Part shown: positions 10,524 to 22,922 of the stretch, in pieces
Numbering within the stretch: the first letter of the stretch is position 1
How the letters are laid out: each line of letters begins with the position of its first letter
Assembly: GCA_036898135.1 (NCBI GenBank)
Contig: CM072523.1
Location: 46,265,329-46,329,328 of the forward strand
Direction of reading: 5' to 3'
DNA from: Oncomelania hupensis
Lineage: Eukaryota; Mollusca; Gastropoda; Littorinimorpha; Pomatiopsidae
DNA: 64,000 nucleotides
Made by a program: the position numbers and the translations under genes
Notes under the pieces: model-generated
Databases searched by the model: none
Told to the model about the DNA's origin: nothing
Seen by the model: the letters and a program-made list of their open reading frames with translations, nothing else

Positions 10524-10528
10524 GAGCT
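10524..10528. repeat. Target-site duplication, right copy (GAGCT)
   Basis: Matches 2056-2060 exactly. Confidence 0.92.
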
Positions 10529-10742
10529 AATAGTGGATTTAAAGCTGTTTGCTTATGTCATGTTTATTTTGTGACATCGAAACCTCTTGTTTGAATTCAG
10601 TAAATTGTGACTTAGCAACACTTTTGTGTTGGTCTCGATTATGTTACATGGACCCAGAATCGGACACAAGTTTCAAACAGCTGATTTATTGTTACCTGGA
10701 ATACACACTGGGGTAGATCTAGAACTATATAACGGGAGTATG

Positions 10743-10774
<32 letters not shown>

Positions 10775-11957
10775 CCGCAAACACACCCACACACATACAC
10801 ACACACACGTACCATTGTTAAGGTAGCTTCAGTACGTAAGGTGCACAATACGGTAGCTTCATAAAGATCTAGAACCTCCACTATAATTATTCAATAAGAG
10901 AGTACAAATCGTCGCAGAAAAGTCGTGAAAGAGAGCAATTGTGAAAAATGTATTGCAAAGTCTTCTAGTCATGGTAGACTTGTATAAAAATGGTGTTATT
11001 AATCTCTCACCCCATTTTCTCCCGTTTTGTTGTAAGGTTCATAAACTGGGATTTCATTTTTTAAAAATTTCTAATACCACCTTAGTTGGTTAAAATAGAT
11101 TAACGTCCCCGGACACATAAGCGTATAGGGGACGATTATAATACCACCTGAATGTTTGAATAGAAAATAAATGAAATATTGTTAAGTGATTGAACGTGAT
11201 AGAAACTTGGCATAAACAGCTTTTAACAAAATACCGTAGTTGAATATTATTGTTGATCTGAGATTTAGTGGAACTGTGGGGTTTCGATTTGATTTGATGT
11301 TGTTTTCAATGAGGTATAATTGTTTTCCGGTGTTTCTGTAGACACTGCAGTTGATGCAGATCTAAAGCTTTGCTGCAGGTTTACAGTATTAGGCCATGGG
11401 ACAGAGCCTTGTATAAGGCTTAGTTTTTGAGTTCGCTAATATTTTAAGTATATTAAAAAAAATAAAGTGTTTCTATAGGTATTTTCCGTGCTGATTTCAA
11501 ATCTGATGAGATCTCCACTGTAAGTGTGCGCACTGCTTCAGGAAAAGGGGGGACAACTCATAATGTCAAACGCGCGATGGAAGTTATGGTTTGTAGCTTG
11601 CTGTATGAAAATTGTGTAGTGCAAGCACATATAAACACAATTTAACCTATCAGCATGATATGAGGTTGACATATTTTATGAGCCTTTTAGTTATGTGTAA
11701 CTACCCTACTGTAAAAAAAAAGATGAATATTATTATGAGTGTTACACGTCATTTATCAATTGTTGATTCAGCCCCTGACGCTTGAATCTTGGTAAGTGTA
11801 ACTCGAATTCGTTTATCCACGCAGCTGTTCACTCAGCAACAAGGCAGGAGTCGTTGTATTTTACTTTATTCAGCAAACATCAACAACTGCAAAGAAGAGC
11901 GCTCTCCAAAATCATTACAAAGATCATTCCACAAGGAGAAATAACAAAGTTTAACGT
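10529..11957. other. AT-rich intergenic sequence with a (CA)n tract
   Basis: A roughly 40 bp unit at 10550-10589 resembles 1991-2035, left of the LTR element. (CA)n occupies 10746-10808. The remainder to 11957 shows no coding signal. A GTTTAACGTCCTAT motif at about 11951 recurs elsewhere in the window. Confidence 0.5.
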
Positions 11958-12364
11958 CCTATCATGGAGTCACAGTGCCCAAGTCCATTCAAGACACCAA
12001 TGAGGTTGGACTGACCAGTCCAGTGCCTAACAGCCATGCCAAGGGCATAATGCTTCAGCAAAAACAAACCTCCCCTGTGCGATATACATACAAAATGTCT
12101 TGTGCAATGGCAAGGAGCTTTCTCTTGTCATTCTCAGAAACATCAACAAACTTGTTCTCCATGTCAAATTCATCAGAAGCACCACACATCCATGCCAAGG
12201 AGTTGAACAATTCTACAGGAATAACCTCCATAGCACGTTCTATTGCTGTCAGGAGGACATAGGGTTGGCGATTTCACAGATATCACCTGCGCACGTAGGT
12301 ACATGATACCATGATACAGGTGCCTCCTTGCTGACTTCATCTGCACTTGAAACAAACAATGGAA
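11958..12364 (-). pseudogene. Broken gene, candidate exon 3
   Basis: Read on the minus strand, a TATAG acceptor precedes 12364, and the first codon completes the split codon left by the exon ending at 14475 (phase 1). Protein-like sequence continues, with motifs such as AIERAMEVIPVELF, KLLAIAQDILY and KHYALGMAVRHW, but in three different frames. There are breaks near 12255 and near 12065. The pattern resembles an uncharacterised family that I recall as common in molluscan and cnidarian genomes; I cannot name it. The left end is uncertain and may run into a short interspersed repeat. Confidence 0.55.
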
Positions 12365-12701
12365 CTATAAATTAAAAAAATCAATTAAGGGAACACACGC
12401 ACACAAACTCTCTCTCTCTCTCACACACACACACATTCACTCATTATCCTCACTCATACATGTCATGCAAATAAGAACAGTGGGAGGTGGGTTGGTGGTG
12501 TAGTGAAAAATCAAGAGGAAGATGAAAATATTGAAAAAGAACTCCATGAGGTGAGGAGGAAGAGGATAAATGTTGATGGAAATGGAGGAGAAGGGTTGAA
12601 TGTAAATGCAATGTGTATTATAAGATCTGAAGAAATATATGGTCATATATGAGAAAAGAAGAAGATAGAAAAGGCACATTTAAATGAAATCCACAATATC
12701 A
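12365..12701. other. Intron sequence left of the LINE
   Basis: Contains a short CT/CA tract (12408-12436) and the left target duplication of the LINE (12687-12701). Confidence 0.45.
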
Positions 12702-14127
12702 AAATAAGCTGGCTGCGAAGGTTATTATCATCGGAGTTGTCTTTAAAAGAAATTGTTTCATGCTTGTACCCAGAGCTTGACAACCTTTTTATACTGGGGT
12801 GAGTTTGCCAATGGGCTCACGCACACATTGAAAAATCCCTTTTGGTGAGATGTTCTGAAACACTTTAGAAATTTAAGCCTAAAAACTAGACCTAAAGACA
12901 TAAGTGAATTTAATGCGGAACATATTTTTTACAACATAAATGTAACTGTAGGCAATCATGTTGTCTATAGTATAATAAAGATTGGATTGAAGCAGGAATC
13001 AACCATATATATATATCACTTACGTAACGAAAATGGATTTTTGATGAATTTGGAGGAATTTAAGCTGAGATTCCCTGATGTACTGCATACCAATTTTTTA
13101 CAGTATAGAGGCATTATTGATGCAGTTAATGAATATCAGAAGAAAATGAATTTTTCATCAACAGTAAATTACAAGCTCTTAGCGCCAAAAATATGTACAA
13201 TCATAAAAGGGGGAAATAAAAGTGTGCAGGCTGAGCTCCTAAAGGCAAAGTCACTCCCACCCGGTCCCACCAAATGGAATTCTATTTTTGATGAATTGAA
13301 TTGGAAAACTATCTTTGAAAAATGTCACAAAACGACAAAAGATTGTAAATTAAGATGGTTCCAGCTAAGATTACTTCATAGAATACTACCTACAAATCGA
13401 TAATTATTTTTAAGAAAAGTAATTGACTCTGCTTTGTGTACATTCTGTGAGAGGGAAGAAGAAACAATAGGACACCTCATGTGGCATTGTCAATGTGTGA
13501 ACACGTTTTGGACAGACCTTGGACAGTTGTTAAACAGTAAATGTAGGCATGTTGTAAATTTTCAGTTTACTGAACGGTTAGTCATGTTTGGTGTACAGGA
13601 AAATGTTTCAACTGACAAAGTACTGGATATGATTCTTGTTTGTGCAAAATACTATATTTAGTCCTAAAATATAGATTTTGCATGGAAAAATATCATTGTA
13701 CTGTAAAGGAGAAATTACATCTTTCCCAGTTGAATTGGGAACTATATCTAAACTTGTTCATACAATAATTATCAGTAGATTTATTGTAACTTTCGGTGGA
13801 CCTGGTTAGCCTTAGCCGCTTTTCTTTTTTCTAAATAATTATATAGTTCATTTATTTATGTTTTGTATAATTTTATTAAGACTACAATAGAAAAGACAGC
13901 AGTACCTCCTTACCTGCCCCCTCTAGTTTTGTGTGTGTGTTGTATTCTTTATTTATTTACTATAAATGTGTATGTGTGTATATGTATGTGTATATGTGTG
14001 TATGTATATATGTATGTGGATATGTGCATATATTTGTGTGTGTGTGTATGAGTTTATCTAATGTTTATGATTTTTAATCAAATTAATGTTATTTTGTTTT
14101 GTATGTATCTATCTATCTATCTATCTA

Positions 14128-14211
<84 letters not shown>

Positions 14212-14367
14212 TATGTGCATTGTACATGTGTGTGTGTATGAGTATATTTAATATCTATGTTTTTCAGTGATATTAATCAAATTAATGTTATCTTGGTTTG
14301 TTTATGTTTAAGAGTTTGTGTAATAATTAATATAACCCACTTTGCTGGGGACAAAAAAAAATTAAAA
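12702..14367 (+). mobile_element. 5'-truncated L1-like LINE with target duplications
   Basis: Frame 3 carries the carboxy-terminal part of an L1/Tx1-like ORF2. It starts with a SWLRRLL-type motif at about 12705 and continues from 12987 through a LRWFQLRLLHRILPTN segment and the CTFC...HLMWHC zinc-like motif (about 13438-13490), ending at 13661. An in-frame TAA at 13401 breaks it. The 3' part contains (TG), (CTAT) and (AT) arrays (14104-14209) and ends in an A-rich tail at 14352-14370. AAATCCACAATATCA flanks both ends (12687-12701 and 14368-14382), a 15 bp duplication whose edges merge with the A tail. The endonuclease and catalytic RT regions are missing. Confidence 0.88.
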
Positions 14368-14474
14368 AAATCCACAATATCAGTTGAAGAAGGTGAAGAA
14401 TAGAAAAGGTAGATACAAAAATATCAATCAGTATATCAAAACATTTTTTTAAACACGATTTTTTTCCCCTGTAC

Positions 14475-15277
14475 CTGTGGTTTCATCTTGTTGTGCTGCA
14501 GCAGCCTCTTCACACTCCGATTCACTTGAGGACTCGTCCGTGTCACCAGTCACCAAAAGCTCAGGAACAGTTTTCTCACACAGCATAACCTCACTCTGAT
14601 TCTTTGTCTTGGTTTCAAGAAAGTCAATTGTGGAAAGTCACGTGAAATCTTTTGCTTAAGAGACTGAGTCCTGACCACAACATCAGCCCCTTCCACTGAC
14701 TTGATGATGTTTCCAATTCCATACAGCTCAGCTAATTTTGACATGCGCAAAACTTCATTTCCTTTAATGAGTTTCTCCAACACAACATCTTTCTTAAAAA
14801 TGCTGTATGCAGCACCAAGTGCTGATGCATCATTGTTGATGTCTGCTTTAGGCCTTTTCTGTGAGCACATGAAATTGGTGTATGATACTTTACATGTATG
14901 GTGGTATCGTAGCTCTGCAGCCACAAGATCTACACCCTGAATTTGTCGAAGAAGATCTTCATCTTGCTTCAGCTGTGCAGCGGCTAAAAGTAAGCTCATC
15001 ATTTGCAACGAGTTCACATCTTTGCAAAGCTTCTCTGCGGCGTTTCCCACTGACTCTGTCTTTTTTATCTTTTCTCTCTCGCTTGCAAAAGATGCACTTC
15101 ACTGGCAGAACAGAGGAGCAGTGAATTGTCTGATTACCTGTACCAGCCCTAGGTGAGACAAAGTCACTGCTGCTCCTCAGCTTTTTCCTGCTGGGTTCTT
15201 GCGCTCCATCACAGGCCGCAGAGACAGTGAATATTAGGCCTTCTTCAGTAACGCTGCGTTCCTCAAATCTCCTCAAC
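14475..15277 (-). pseudogene. Broken gene, candidate exon 2
   Basis: On the minus strand a TTACAG acceptor precedes 15277 and a CCACAG/GTAC donor follows 14475. The exon opens in the phase required by exon 1 (phase 2). It encodes a basic region, a CIFCKR cysteine motif (about 15105), RREALQRCE, then in a second frame LKQDEDLLRQIQG and ELRYHHTCKVSYTNF. A third frame ends in an acidic Ser/Glu-rich tail. Frame changes lie near 14995 and near 14605. The Cys/His spacing suggests metal binding. Function unknown; either a decayed gene or a region with base-calling errors. Confidence 0.6.
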
Positions 15278-15690
15278 CTGTAACATATCAACATTGTCTG
15301 CTTTGTTAATAACGACAACCACAATAAACAAATGGTGTCCTCTTTGGACTATTTTTGTACACTTGTTTGTACTTCCATACTAAGTCTGTTTCCAATTAAA
15401 TCTTAGTGTATTGTCGAATATATTAATGTTGTTAACAATCCATCCTTTGTATGAAAAGCAATGTAAAAACTTATCAAATATCTTACTCTAAATGCCGGTT
15501 TGTACCTTTGGTAAGAGAGGGGCGCGTGAAAATCAACTATTTTTAATAACAAACATTTTTCTTCAGATTTTTTTTATTTATTAACCTACATTTGTGAAAA
15601 ATATAGCAATTGAATGGTGTAAATATAGGTCCACATTCTTCAAAGTTACATCAAAGCATACATATACTGAAATATTTCAATAAATGTTAC
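15278..15690 (-). other. Intron 1 of the broken gene
   Basis: AT-rich, bounded by a GTAACA donor at 15690 and a TTACAG acceptor at 15278. Nothing else is recognisable in it. Confidence 0.55.
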
Positions 15691-15938
15691 CTTGTGCTAT
15701 CGCAAAATCGGTTGTAGCATTGTCTGTGAAAGCCAATTCCTTGTTCGTCTGCTTCGCCACTGTTTTGGAAGGTGAAAGAAGACTCAAAATGACGAGCAAC
15801 ATCTCCTTGTTGGCACACAAAACGGTCCAATTTCTTTGTGTAGTCCTGCACTTTGTCACACGTTGTTTCGCTGAATAAAATCACTGTATCTTCAATCTGT
15901 GTGGCTTCGAAATGAATAACACATGTTTTGGTTGCCAT
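15691..15938 (-). pseudogene. Broken gene, candidate first coding exon
   Basis: Starts at the ATG at 15938, or at an upstream in-frame ATG at 15992. It ends at an AG/GTAACA donor (15691/15690) that leaves two bases of a codon completed by the exon at 15277. About 82 residues: an IHFE... segment, a helix, and a GFHRQCYNRF motif near the end. This exon itself is unbroken. The Cys/His arrangement recalls the amino-terminal module of the same unnamed family. A TTGATT-rich AT region upstream could hold the promoter but no clear element is visible. Confidence 0.6.
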
Positions 15939-15993
15939 GATTGAGAAGTACGGTGAAAATGCTTGAAGTTTTCCTGATTGGTCAATATTCAAG

Positions 15994-16505
15994 CAAGGGA
16001 CGCAACCTCTGTCAACACATACTCTCCCTTTGTAACTTGTAAACAGACAAATTTGGGATATAATAGTCCATGATTACAAAGCAGTGCGCAACTATTTTGT
16101 GGAGATCTCATTTGTTTTAGGATTAACTATATTTATACTCTTAAAAACAAGTCAAATTTTGTCATATACTTTCAATATTAGCGGAATGAAACGAACGACC
16201 GAGTCATCCCATGGCCTATATTTAATGCAATGTCACTGCAACATGACGTGAACACAAACAAGCACATTGACGTACCGCTAATACGTTATTACTGTAAGAA
16301 AGATTTTTTAATGCTACAGCGTTTTCCATAGTCAAAGTCAAATCATTCTATATTCCACTAAAGGAAAAGAGCGCAATTGTTGTTGGTGTTGTTGCTGTTG
16401 TTGTTGATTCCAGGTGTGATAAGCAGTGGCTTTTAATTAATCCTCTCGCCGACAGTTGGTTCGCGTGCATTGTTTGAAGCTTGTTGATTTATATCGAGTG
16501 TTGTT
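15994..16505. other. Spacer between divergent coding signals
   Basis: AT-rich, with a TTG-repeat patch at 16378-16405. It separates the minus-strand exon at 15938 from the plus-strand frame at 16506, so it could hold a bidirectional promoter. No TATA box is convincing. Confidence 0.35.
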
Positions 16506-16682
16506 ATGACTGTTAAGAGAGTGCCACGGATTACTGCTGTCGCTAATCCCAAGGATACGATTGAAGCAATCCTAGTAGATCTACACCACGCTAACGGGAT
16601 AAGGGTTGTCGGTCTAGAGCTGGCAGCAGTGCCCGCTGAAACGGATCTGATACCGCCGTGGTTGTGTTTGTTATGCCTTTAG
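16506..16682 (+). CDS. Small hypothetical frame, 58 codons
   Basis: ATG at 16506 with G at -3. The product is protein-like in composition: a basic start ([12 protein letters not shown]), an amphipathic helix-like middle ([21 protein letters not shown]) described here only by its ends I and E, and a hydrophobic end with two cysteines. Local base composition is more balanced than the flanks. It could be a first coding exon, but no good donor precedes the stop. A 44 bp open interval at 17624-17667 is bounded by TTTCAG and GTATGT and could be a following exon. No family recognised. Confidence 0.3.
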   Translation: MTVKRVPRITAVANPKDTIEAILVDLHHANGIRVVGLELAAVPAETDLIPPWLCLLCL

Positions 16683-16689
16683 AAACAAT

Positions 16690-17152
<463 letters not shown>

Positions 17153-17256
17153 TATACCAGAAAACATACCTTCCTCACCCCATTGCTTTCCAACTGATGT
17201 AACATTATTGAATTATGTCGATATACCTAAGATTATTATACTAAGAGTATTACGAG

Positions 17257-17480
<224 letters not shown>

Positions 17481-18089
17481 TCATTTGGCGAAATAAAATC
17501 TGTAAACTGTTAAAGTTGTATATTTTACCTTTTTTTTTTTTTTAATACTGTGTGTTTTTAGTTGTGGGTTGTTGTTTTTTTTCACTATGGAATAATTTTG
17601 CGTTTTGGTTGATGTTGTTTCAGATCAAGAAGAAGCAATCTGTCAACAACTCTGTCCAGCGTTGATGGTATGTTGTTAAAAATTAAATAATTAAAACCCG
17701 TTAACGAAATTATTAACAATACGTTTTTTTTTATAATCGTGAAGGTCCTTTAAAGTTTTATTTTTTGTTGTTTAAATAAAAAGTAACGTTTTTTCATCGA
17801 TACAATTATTTTTGACTGTCACAAGCATATGTATAAACGCAAAAACACACAGACACGCACACACAAAGAACTGTCAGACCTTTACTTTGTGGATTCCAAA
17901 AGAAATAAAGAAAGAGATTACTCTTATATAGCGCACTTATGAGCTCAGAGAGCTTCTCAAAGCGCTGGCCACTACTATCCAGCAATCACAAAATAGTTTG
18001 CTGAAGTCAGGATTCAAAGCCACGAAAATCTTTTAGAACTTGTATTAGCAGTAAATACTGTATATTTTGTCTCTCAAACCACCACCGCC
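17481..18089. other. AT-rich sequence with SINE fragment
   Basis: Includes the possible mini-exon 17624-17667. At 17925-17990 it holds a TATAGCGCACTT...CAAAGCGCTGGCC segment shared with the SINE at 56511-56920, same strand (minus). Confidence 0.45.
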
Positions 18090-18190
18090 ACCATTATCAT
18101 CTCCATTATCATCATCATCGTCATCATCATCGTCATCACCATCGTCATCACCATCACACCATCATCATCCTCATCCTCATCATTATATTT

Positions 18191-18257
<67 letters not shown>

Positions 18258-18352
18258 CCATCATCATCATCGTCGTCGTCGTCACCACCGTCGTCGTCAT
18301 CGTACACATCATCAGCATCAGCATCATCAACATCAACATCATTAACATCAAC
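18090..18352. repeat. (CAT)n imperfect triplet array
   Basis: CAT/CGT/CAA triplets over about 260 bp, with the purest block at 18190-18255. Confidence 0.95.
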
Positions 18353-19406
18353 TCAACTTTTCTACTTTTCAGATTTTATATAATATCGTACCAAATTGTG
18401 TTGTTTTTTTGTTTTTGTTTTTAACCTCCCATCCTAAAAATGTCGTGATCTCGATCCCAACTTTGTGACTTAACTGCGCGAGAATGTGCGAGACATCTGA
18501 ACTTCCGGCGTAAAGAAACCGCGTTTGACGCCACGTTCTGCTAATTTGAAGACCGTGGCCGCGTGTTTGGCTATCAAACAATTCAGGCCCTAATTTGGCC
18601 AGGCCTGTCCAATCAGGAGTGCGGAATGTTGTGGACATTTTGAAAACATTTGTCTTTGGAGAGGAGGGTGAAACCCGCACAGCGAAGCCGAGTACCTCTC
18701 ACCAGAAGTTAAAGGCAAAAGGTAATCATCGGCGAGTCTCAGCTTTGCCTTTTGCCTGAGACACCGCTTGCGCAGTAAGCCGAGAGGTTTGAAGGAGCTG
18801 CATTATTTCCCAGCGATTGAAGCTATGGCGACTGCGGTTAACGTTTGGATGGGTTATTATTCACTTTGAACAATTGATAATGGAAAAACTAGGGTAGGGG
18901 TGGGAATGGCAGACTAGAGGATAACGGGCGATGGAGGCGGGAGGAGGAAGGTATCTGATGTATGTTAAAGTGCAGCTGAAGTCACATTTTCAAATATTTA
19001 CCCTAGTTTTATCATAGAAGAGTTTCATAATCCAAAGTATTGCGGTGAAAGCTATCCGCTGGGCGTGTAAACTTAAAAAAGACATTGGGCTCTCTGATAA
19101 TCTCACGGCGCGGTCGTAGCAAAGAGGTCCTGGATACAGTTGTTAAACGTCACCACAGGCACTGCAGTTCTCTTGTTCAATTCAAAGCAAGGCATTTGAA
19201 GTATGTTGGTCACGCTCCGCTGAGCGCAAGTGTCTGTATTCTAAGGGAGATAATCCATTTATTGCTATACCAGAGGACCTTTAAAATGTTCGGACACGAC
19301 GTTTAGATTTAAATGTCGCAAATATTAGAGAAAAAAAAGTAAGTATGAATATAAAAAGTTTATACGTTGTTGGTTTGTGTTTTTTTCACAGTTTTAATCT
19401 CTACCT
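18353..19406. other. Non-coding sequence with a small hairpin
   Basis: No gene supported. A minus-strand frame at 18680-18369 has no recognisable domain. GTCTCAG and CTGAGAC frame a hairpin at 18736-18762, and GGCAAAAGG/CCTTTTGCC repeats lie beside it. Confidence 0.4.
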
Positions 19407-19597
19407 CCTATCCTATCCTTTCCCATTCTATCCTATCTTATCCCGTAACTCGAAAGTCGCTGGGGCACCATAGTTGATCGTTCAACCAGCGCACTCCATC
19501 TTTCTCTATCCTCAGCAGCCTTCATGACTTCACTCAGCGTCAAACCAGTCCATTCTCGAATGTTGTCTTCCCACCTCTTTTTCTATCTCGACCTCAA
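19407..19597 (-). mobile_element. Rep-C LINE, 3' fragment
   Basis: Minus-strand copy of the last roughly 190 bp of the RTE-like element at 33178-35129, including the CCTATC-type complement of its GGATA tail at the left edge. Heavily 5'-truncated. Confidence 0.85.
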
Positions 19598-19612
19598 ACG
19601 CACTTTAATTCT

Positions 19613-20450
19613 ACATCTGTTTCTTTCATTTAAGAGCTCTTAGTAAAATCCGTTCTTCTCTGACCTGTAGTGCAGCAAACACTGTTCCTGTCTCTTTGGT
19701 CTTGTCAAGACTAGACTATTGCAACAGCCTTCTTGCCAATCTGCCTCAAGCACAGATCAAACGCCTCCAATCTGCGCAGAATTCTGCAGCTCGATTGGTC
19801 ACAAAAAGTCGTAAATCAGTCCTTATCACCCCCATTCTTGAGCAACTCCATTGGCTTCCTGTCCACAAACGCATTAAACACAAACTGCTTTCAGTTGCCT
19901 ATCGCGCAGTTAAAGAGCACACTCCTGAATACCTGTTTGAATTTCTGAATGTGTACGAACCATCTCGCAGCCTCCGCTCAGCTCCCAAGTCTTTATTTGT
20001 TGTTCCTGGGCACAAGCAGTGTAGGACTAAGAGGTATGACCAGAGGTCTTTCAGATACACTGCACCGGTCTGGTGGAATGCTCTCCCAGAAGGCATAAAG
20101 AGAGCAGACTCTGTCGATGCATTTCGCAGAAACTTAAAAACACATTCTTCTCTTCGTGCTAATCTGGATGTATAATTATCTGATCTCATCCCAATTTCAT
20201 AAGTCACTGCGTGAAAGTATTGCATAAATGATAATAGCCTGCTAGAATGTGTTGAGCGATAGTGGAGAGGTTAAAATGTTAAGTTATGTTCTATGCACCC
20301 TTCTTGCCACTGTGTGTGTGTGTGTGTGCGTGTGTGTGTGTGTGTGTCTGTGTCTGTGTTTATCCACCTCACTCCCACCAGCGCTGCGATCAGGCCCGTC
20401 GGCGTGGAGATATTTACGCGTTTATAAATTATTCATTCATTCATTCATTA
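19613..20450 (+). mobile_element. CR1/L2-like LINE, 3' fragment
   Basis: An open frame from about 19629 to 20175 encodes the carboxy-terminal part of a CR1/L2-type reverse transcriptase protein. The marks are SRLDYCNSLLANLP, LHWLPVHKRI, APVWWNALPEGI and a final F-R-LKTH-type motif. No stop interrupts this piece, but the catalytic RT boxes are missing. The 3' part contains (GT)n at 20312-20350 and ends in four ATTC units at about 20431-20450, a short tandem tail of the kind these elements carry. It abuts the oppositely oriented Rep-C fragment. Confidence 0.8.
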
Positions 20451-20656
20451 TTGCTTGCATTTTGTAATTGTCCTCAAATTTATGATTTGTGTACTCTGTA
20501 GATTAAAGCTTATAAATGCTACTACTACGTTTCCTAAACATAATTATGTTCTCTGAATGGAAGCGTGCATGAACCTACATTCTGCTGGTTCTATCTTAAA
20601 ATGCCTAGCTTTGTAGCTCAATTTTGCATTTCCATTATTGATTGATCTGACGCTGT

Positions 20657-21096
<440 letters not shown>

Positions 21097-21269
21097 CAAA
21101 ATGTTTGCTTGGACGCTTTTTCCACGCATTGACTGGGACCAATGGCAAACACACAATATTTTATACAAAAGAACTCAAAAGACGCAAACAGTCGGTTTTA
21201 CTCAAAATTCCGATAGTTCTTAATTCTGAGTACACAGCTAGCATATGACGTCTTGTCGTCTGCTTTTTA

Positions 21270-21351
21270 GGGGTGTCGGATAGCACAGTGGTTGGAGCAC
21301 TCCCTACTGTGTCGCAAGTTAAGCACCGTCCAGTGCGGTTAGCACTTGGAT
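21270..21351 (+). mobile_element. Rep-A SINE, left part of split copy
   Basis: Matches the start of the complete copy at 43857, through the tRNA-like A box and into the 5S-like segment. It is interrupted by the Rep-B insertion; TAGCACTTGGAT is duplicated at 21340-21351 and 22077-22088. Confidence 0.88.
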
Positions 21352-22076
21352 TGATTGATTGATTGATTGATTTTTGCTTTAGGTCCAGCGGACTCTTCCG
21401 AGCCAAATCAGGACCGGACAACCCCCAATCCGCATAAAAGATCTGCCGAAACAACCCTAGTGGGAAAATTGAACGCCCTCCACCGGCCAGTCACTTTACA
21501 ATAAAGACATCCCACGCAGCGGACGGCTGAGGCTTTACCCCAACTACTCGAACCCCCGGTTACAAAAACAAAATAGAATACAAACATCATTATAAATCAT
21601 CAACAAAGCACATACATATAAAATGCCTATAGTGCGAAATAATACAATCATAGGAAGCCCTAGTGACCACCCGGCAGAAAGCGTCCAACACTCCCAAGCT
21701 GATCCAACAGACCTCATACACAAACAAGGAGTCTTGTCCAGGAAGAGTTTTCAAGAAAAAAGGTAGGTCATTGATCTAGCGAAGAAGAAGATAGTATAGC
21801 AGAATGATAGGACAGATCAGGAATGGGAAAGAGCAAATGAGGAAGACAGCGACAGTGGGAATTTAAAGCACTAAATTTCCAGAAAGTGGGGATACTATTT
21901 ATACTGAAACCCCCGGCACTCCAACGGGGGGGGGGGGGGGGGGGGGAGGGAACTGTTGCCGCAGTGAGTCAGTCATGCCTACAAAGGCAAGACAGGTTTT
22001 CAACTGGGGCTTTCACTTTTCCCTTTATAGGTTAGAACAATCTACAGTGGCAAGATTGCTCATGGCCCCCAAGGGG
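21352..22076 (-). mobile_element. Rep-B repeat, longest copy, nested in Rep-A
   Basis: 725 bp on the minus strand, bounded by a perfect 12 bp duplication, so this copy shows both true ends. Sense reading starts CCCCTTGGGGGCC, passes a G/C homopolymer (21 G at 21926-21946 on the plus strand), a TATAAATAG box and a GGGTTCGATAAATTAG segment. It ends GCTGGACCTAAAGC followed by an AATC tandem tail. No coding capacity. Target duplication and a short tandem tail point to LINE-driven retroposition. Family unknown to me. Confidence 0.82.
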
Positions 22077-22258
22077 TAGCACTTGGATGGGTGACCGCAA
22101 AACGTGAAGCGACAAATAACAACGCCCCCAGTTGACTCACCTGCGACTGAGTACCTACTCTCTTAAGTGTGGGGAAAGTAAAGCAGCGAGGGAGAGAGAT
22201 GGGCATCACCCTCATTACGCTGGTCCAAGATAAGTGTGATCTCCAACATCAGGCATCC
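22077..22258 (+). mobile_element. Rep-A SINE, right part of split copy
   Basis: Continues the 5S-like C-box segment and body exactly where the left part stops. Similarity ends at about 22255, before the usual CCTTTA tail. Confidence 0.87.
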
Positions 22259-22922
22259 AGCATGTGGGATACATATTATTAGCTAGGAAATCTCCCAGCA
22301 TCGTACAAGCTGAATTTAGCTCATGGGGTTGAAGACCAGAAAGGTGCGGCAGCCCTCTCTACAAAGGGATAATACGCACATTATCTATCTTTATACGCCA
22401 AAAGTCAATATTTAATTATTATCTAAGGACAACATGATCTATCTTTATACGCCACTGATGCAAACTGCAAAGTCTCCGTAATGGATCAGGGCTCCGCATT
22501 CCACTGGTGTCTGGACGATGAAGTTGACTTAAGGCAAGATGCAGCTTGTAAGATGAATGTGCACTCTTGACTACGTAACTTCAATATTCGGTTTTATGTT
22601 CATATGATTTGATTATTTATTAGATGTTACATCATACTCTGACTATGAAACTTCAACAGTCGAGTGTTATCTTCACATGATTTAATAATGTAATAGATTT
22701 AGGAACTTAACTTCAGTATTCGATTTCATGTTCAATGTGTTGTCTTTTACTTAATTTAATCGATTTAACAACGTCTGCAGTCGAAAGACAAATTTGTATG
22801 TAATAACTGACTAGACAGTATTTGCAGGCATAAAAAGAATGTAAAAACAAACACACACAATGTAAAAATAAACACAACATGTCTTCATATAAAAAAAAAC
22901 AAGCTTGTTAATCTAGTTTAGA
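22259..22922. other. AT-rich sequence, nothing recognised
   Basis: No coding or repeat signal beyond short internal similarities such as ATCTATCTTTATACGCCA, seen twice. Confidence 0.4.

Noticed and set aside
18369..18680. 103-codon minus-strand gene
   Set aside because: No start context, splice signal or domain.
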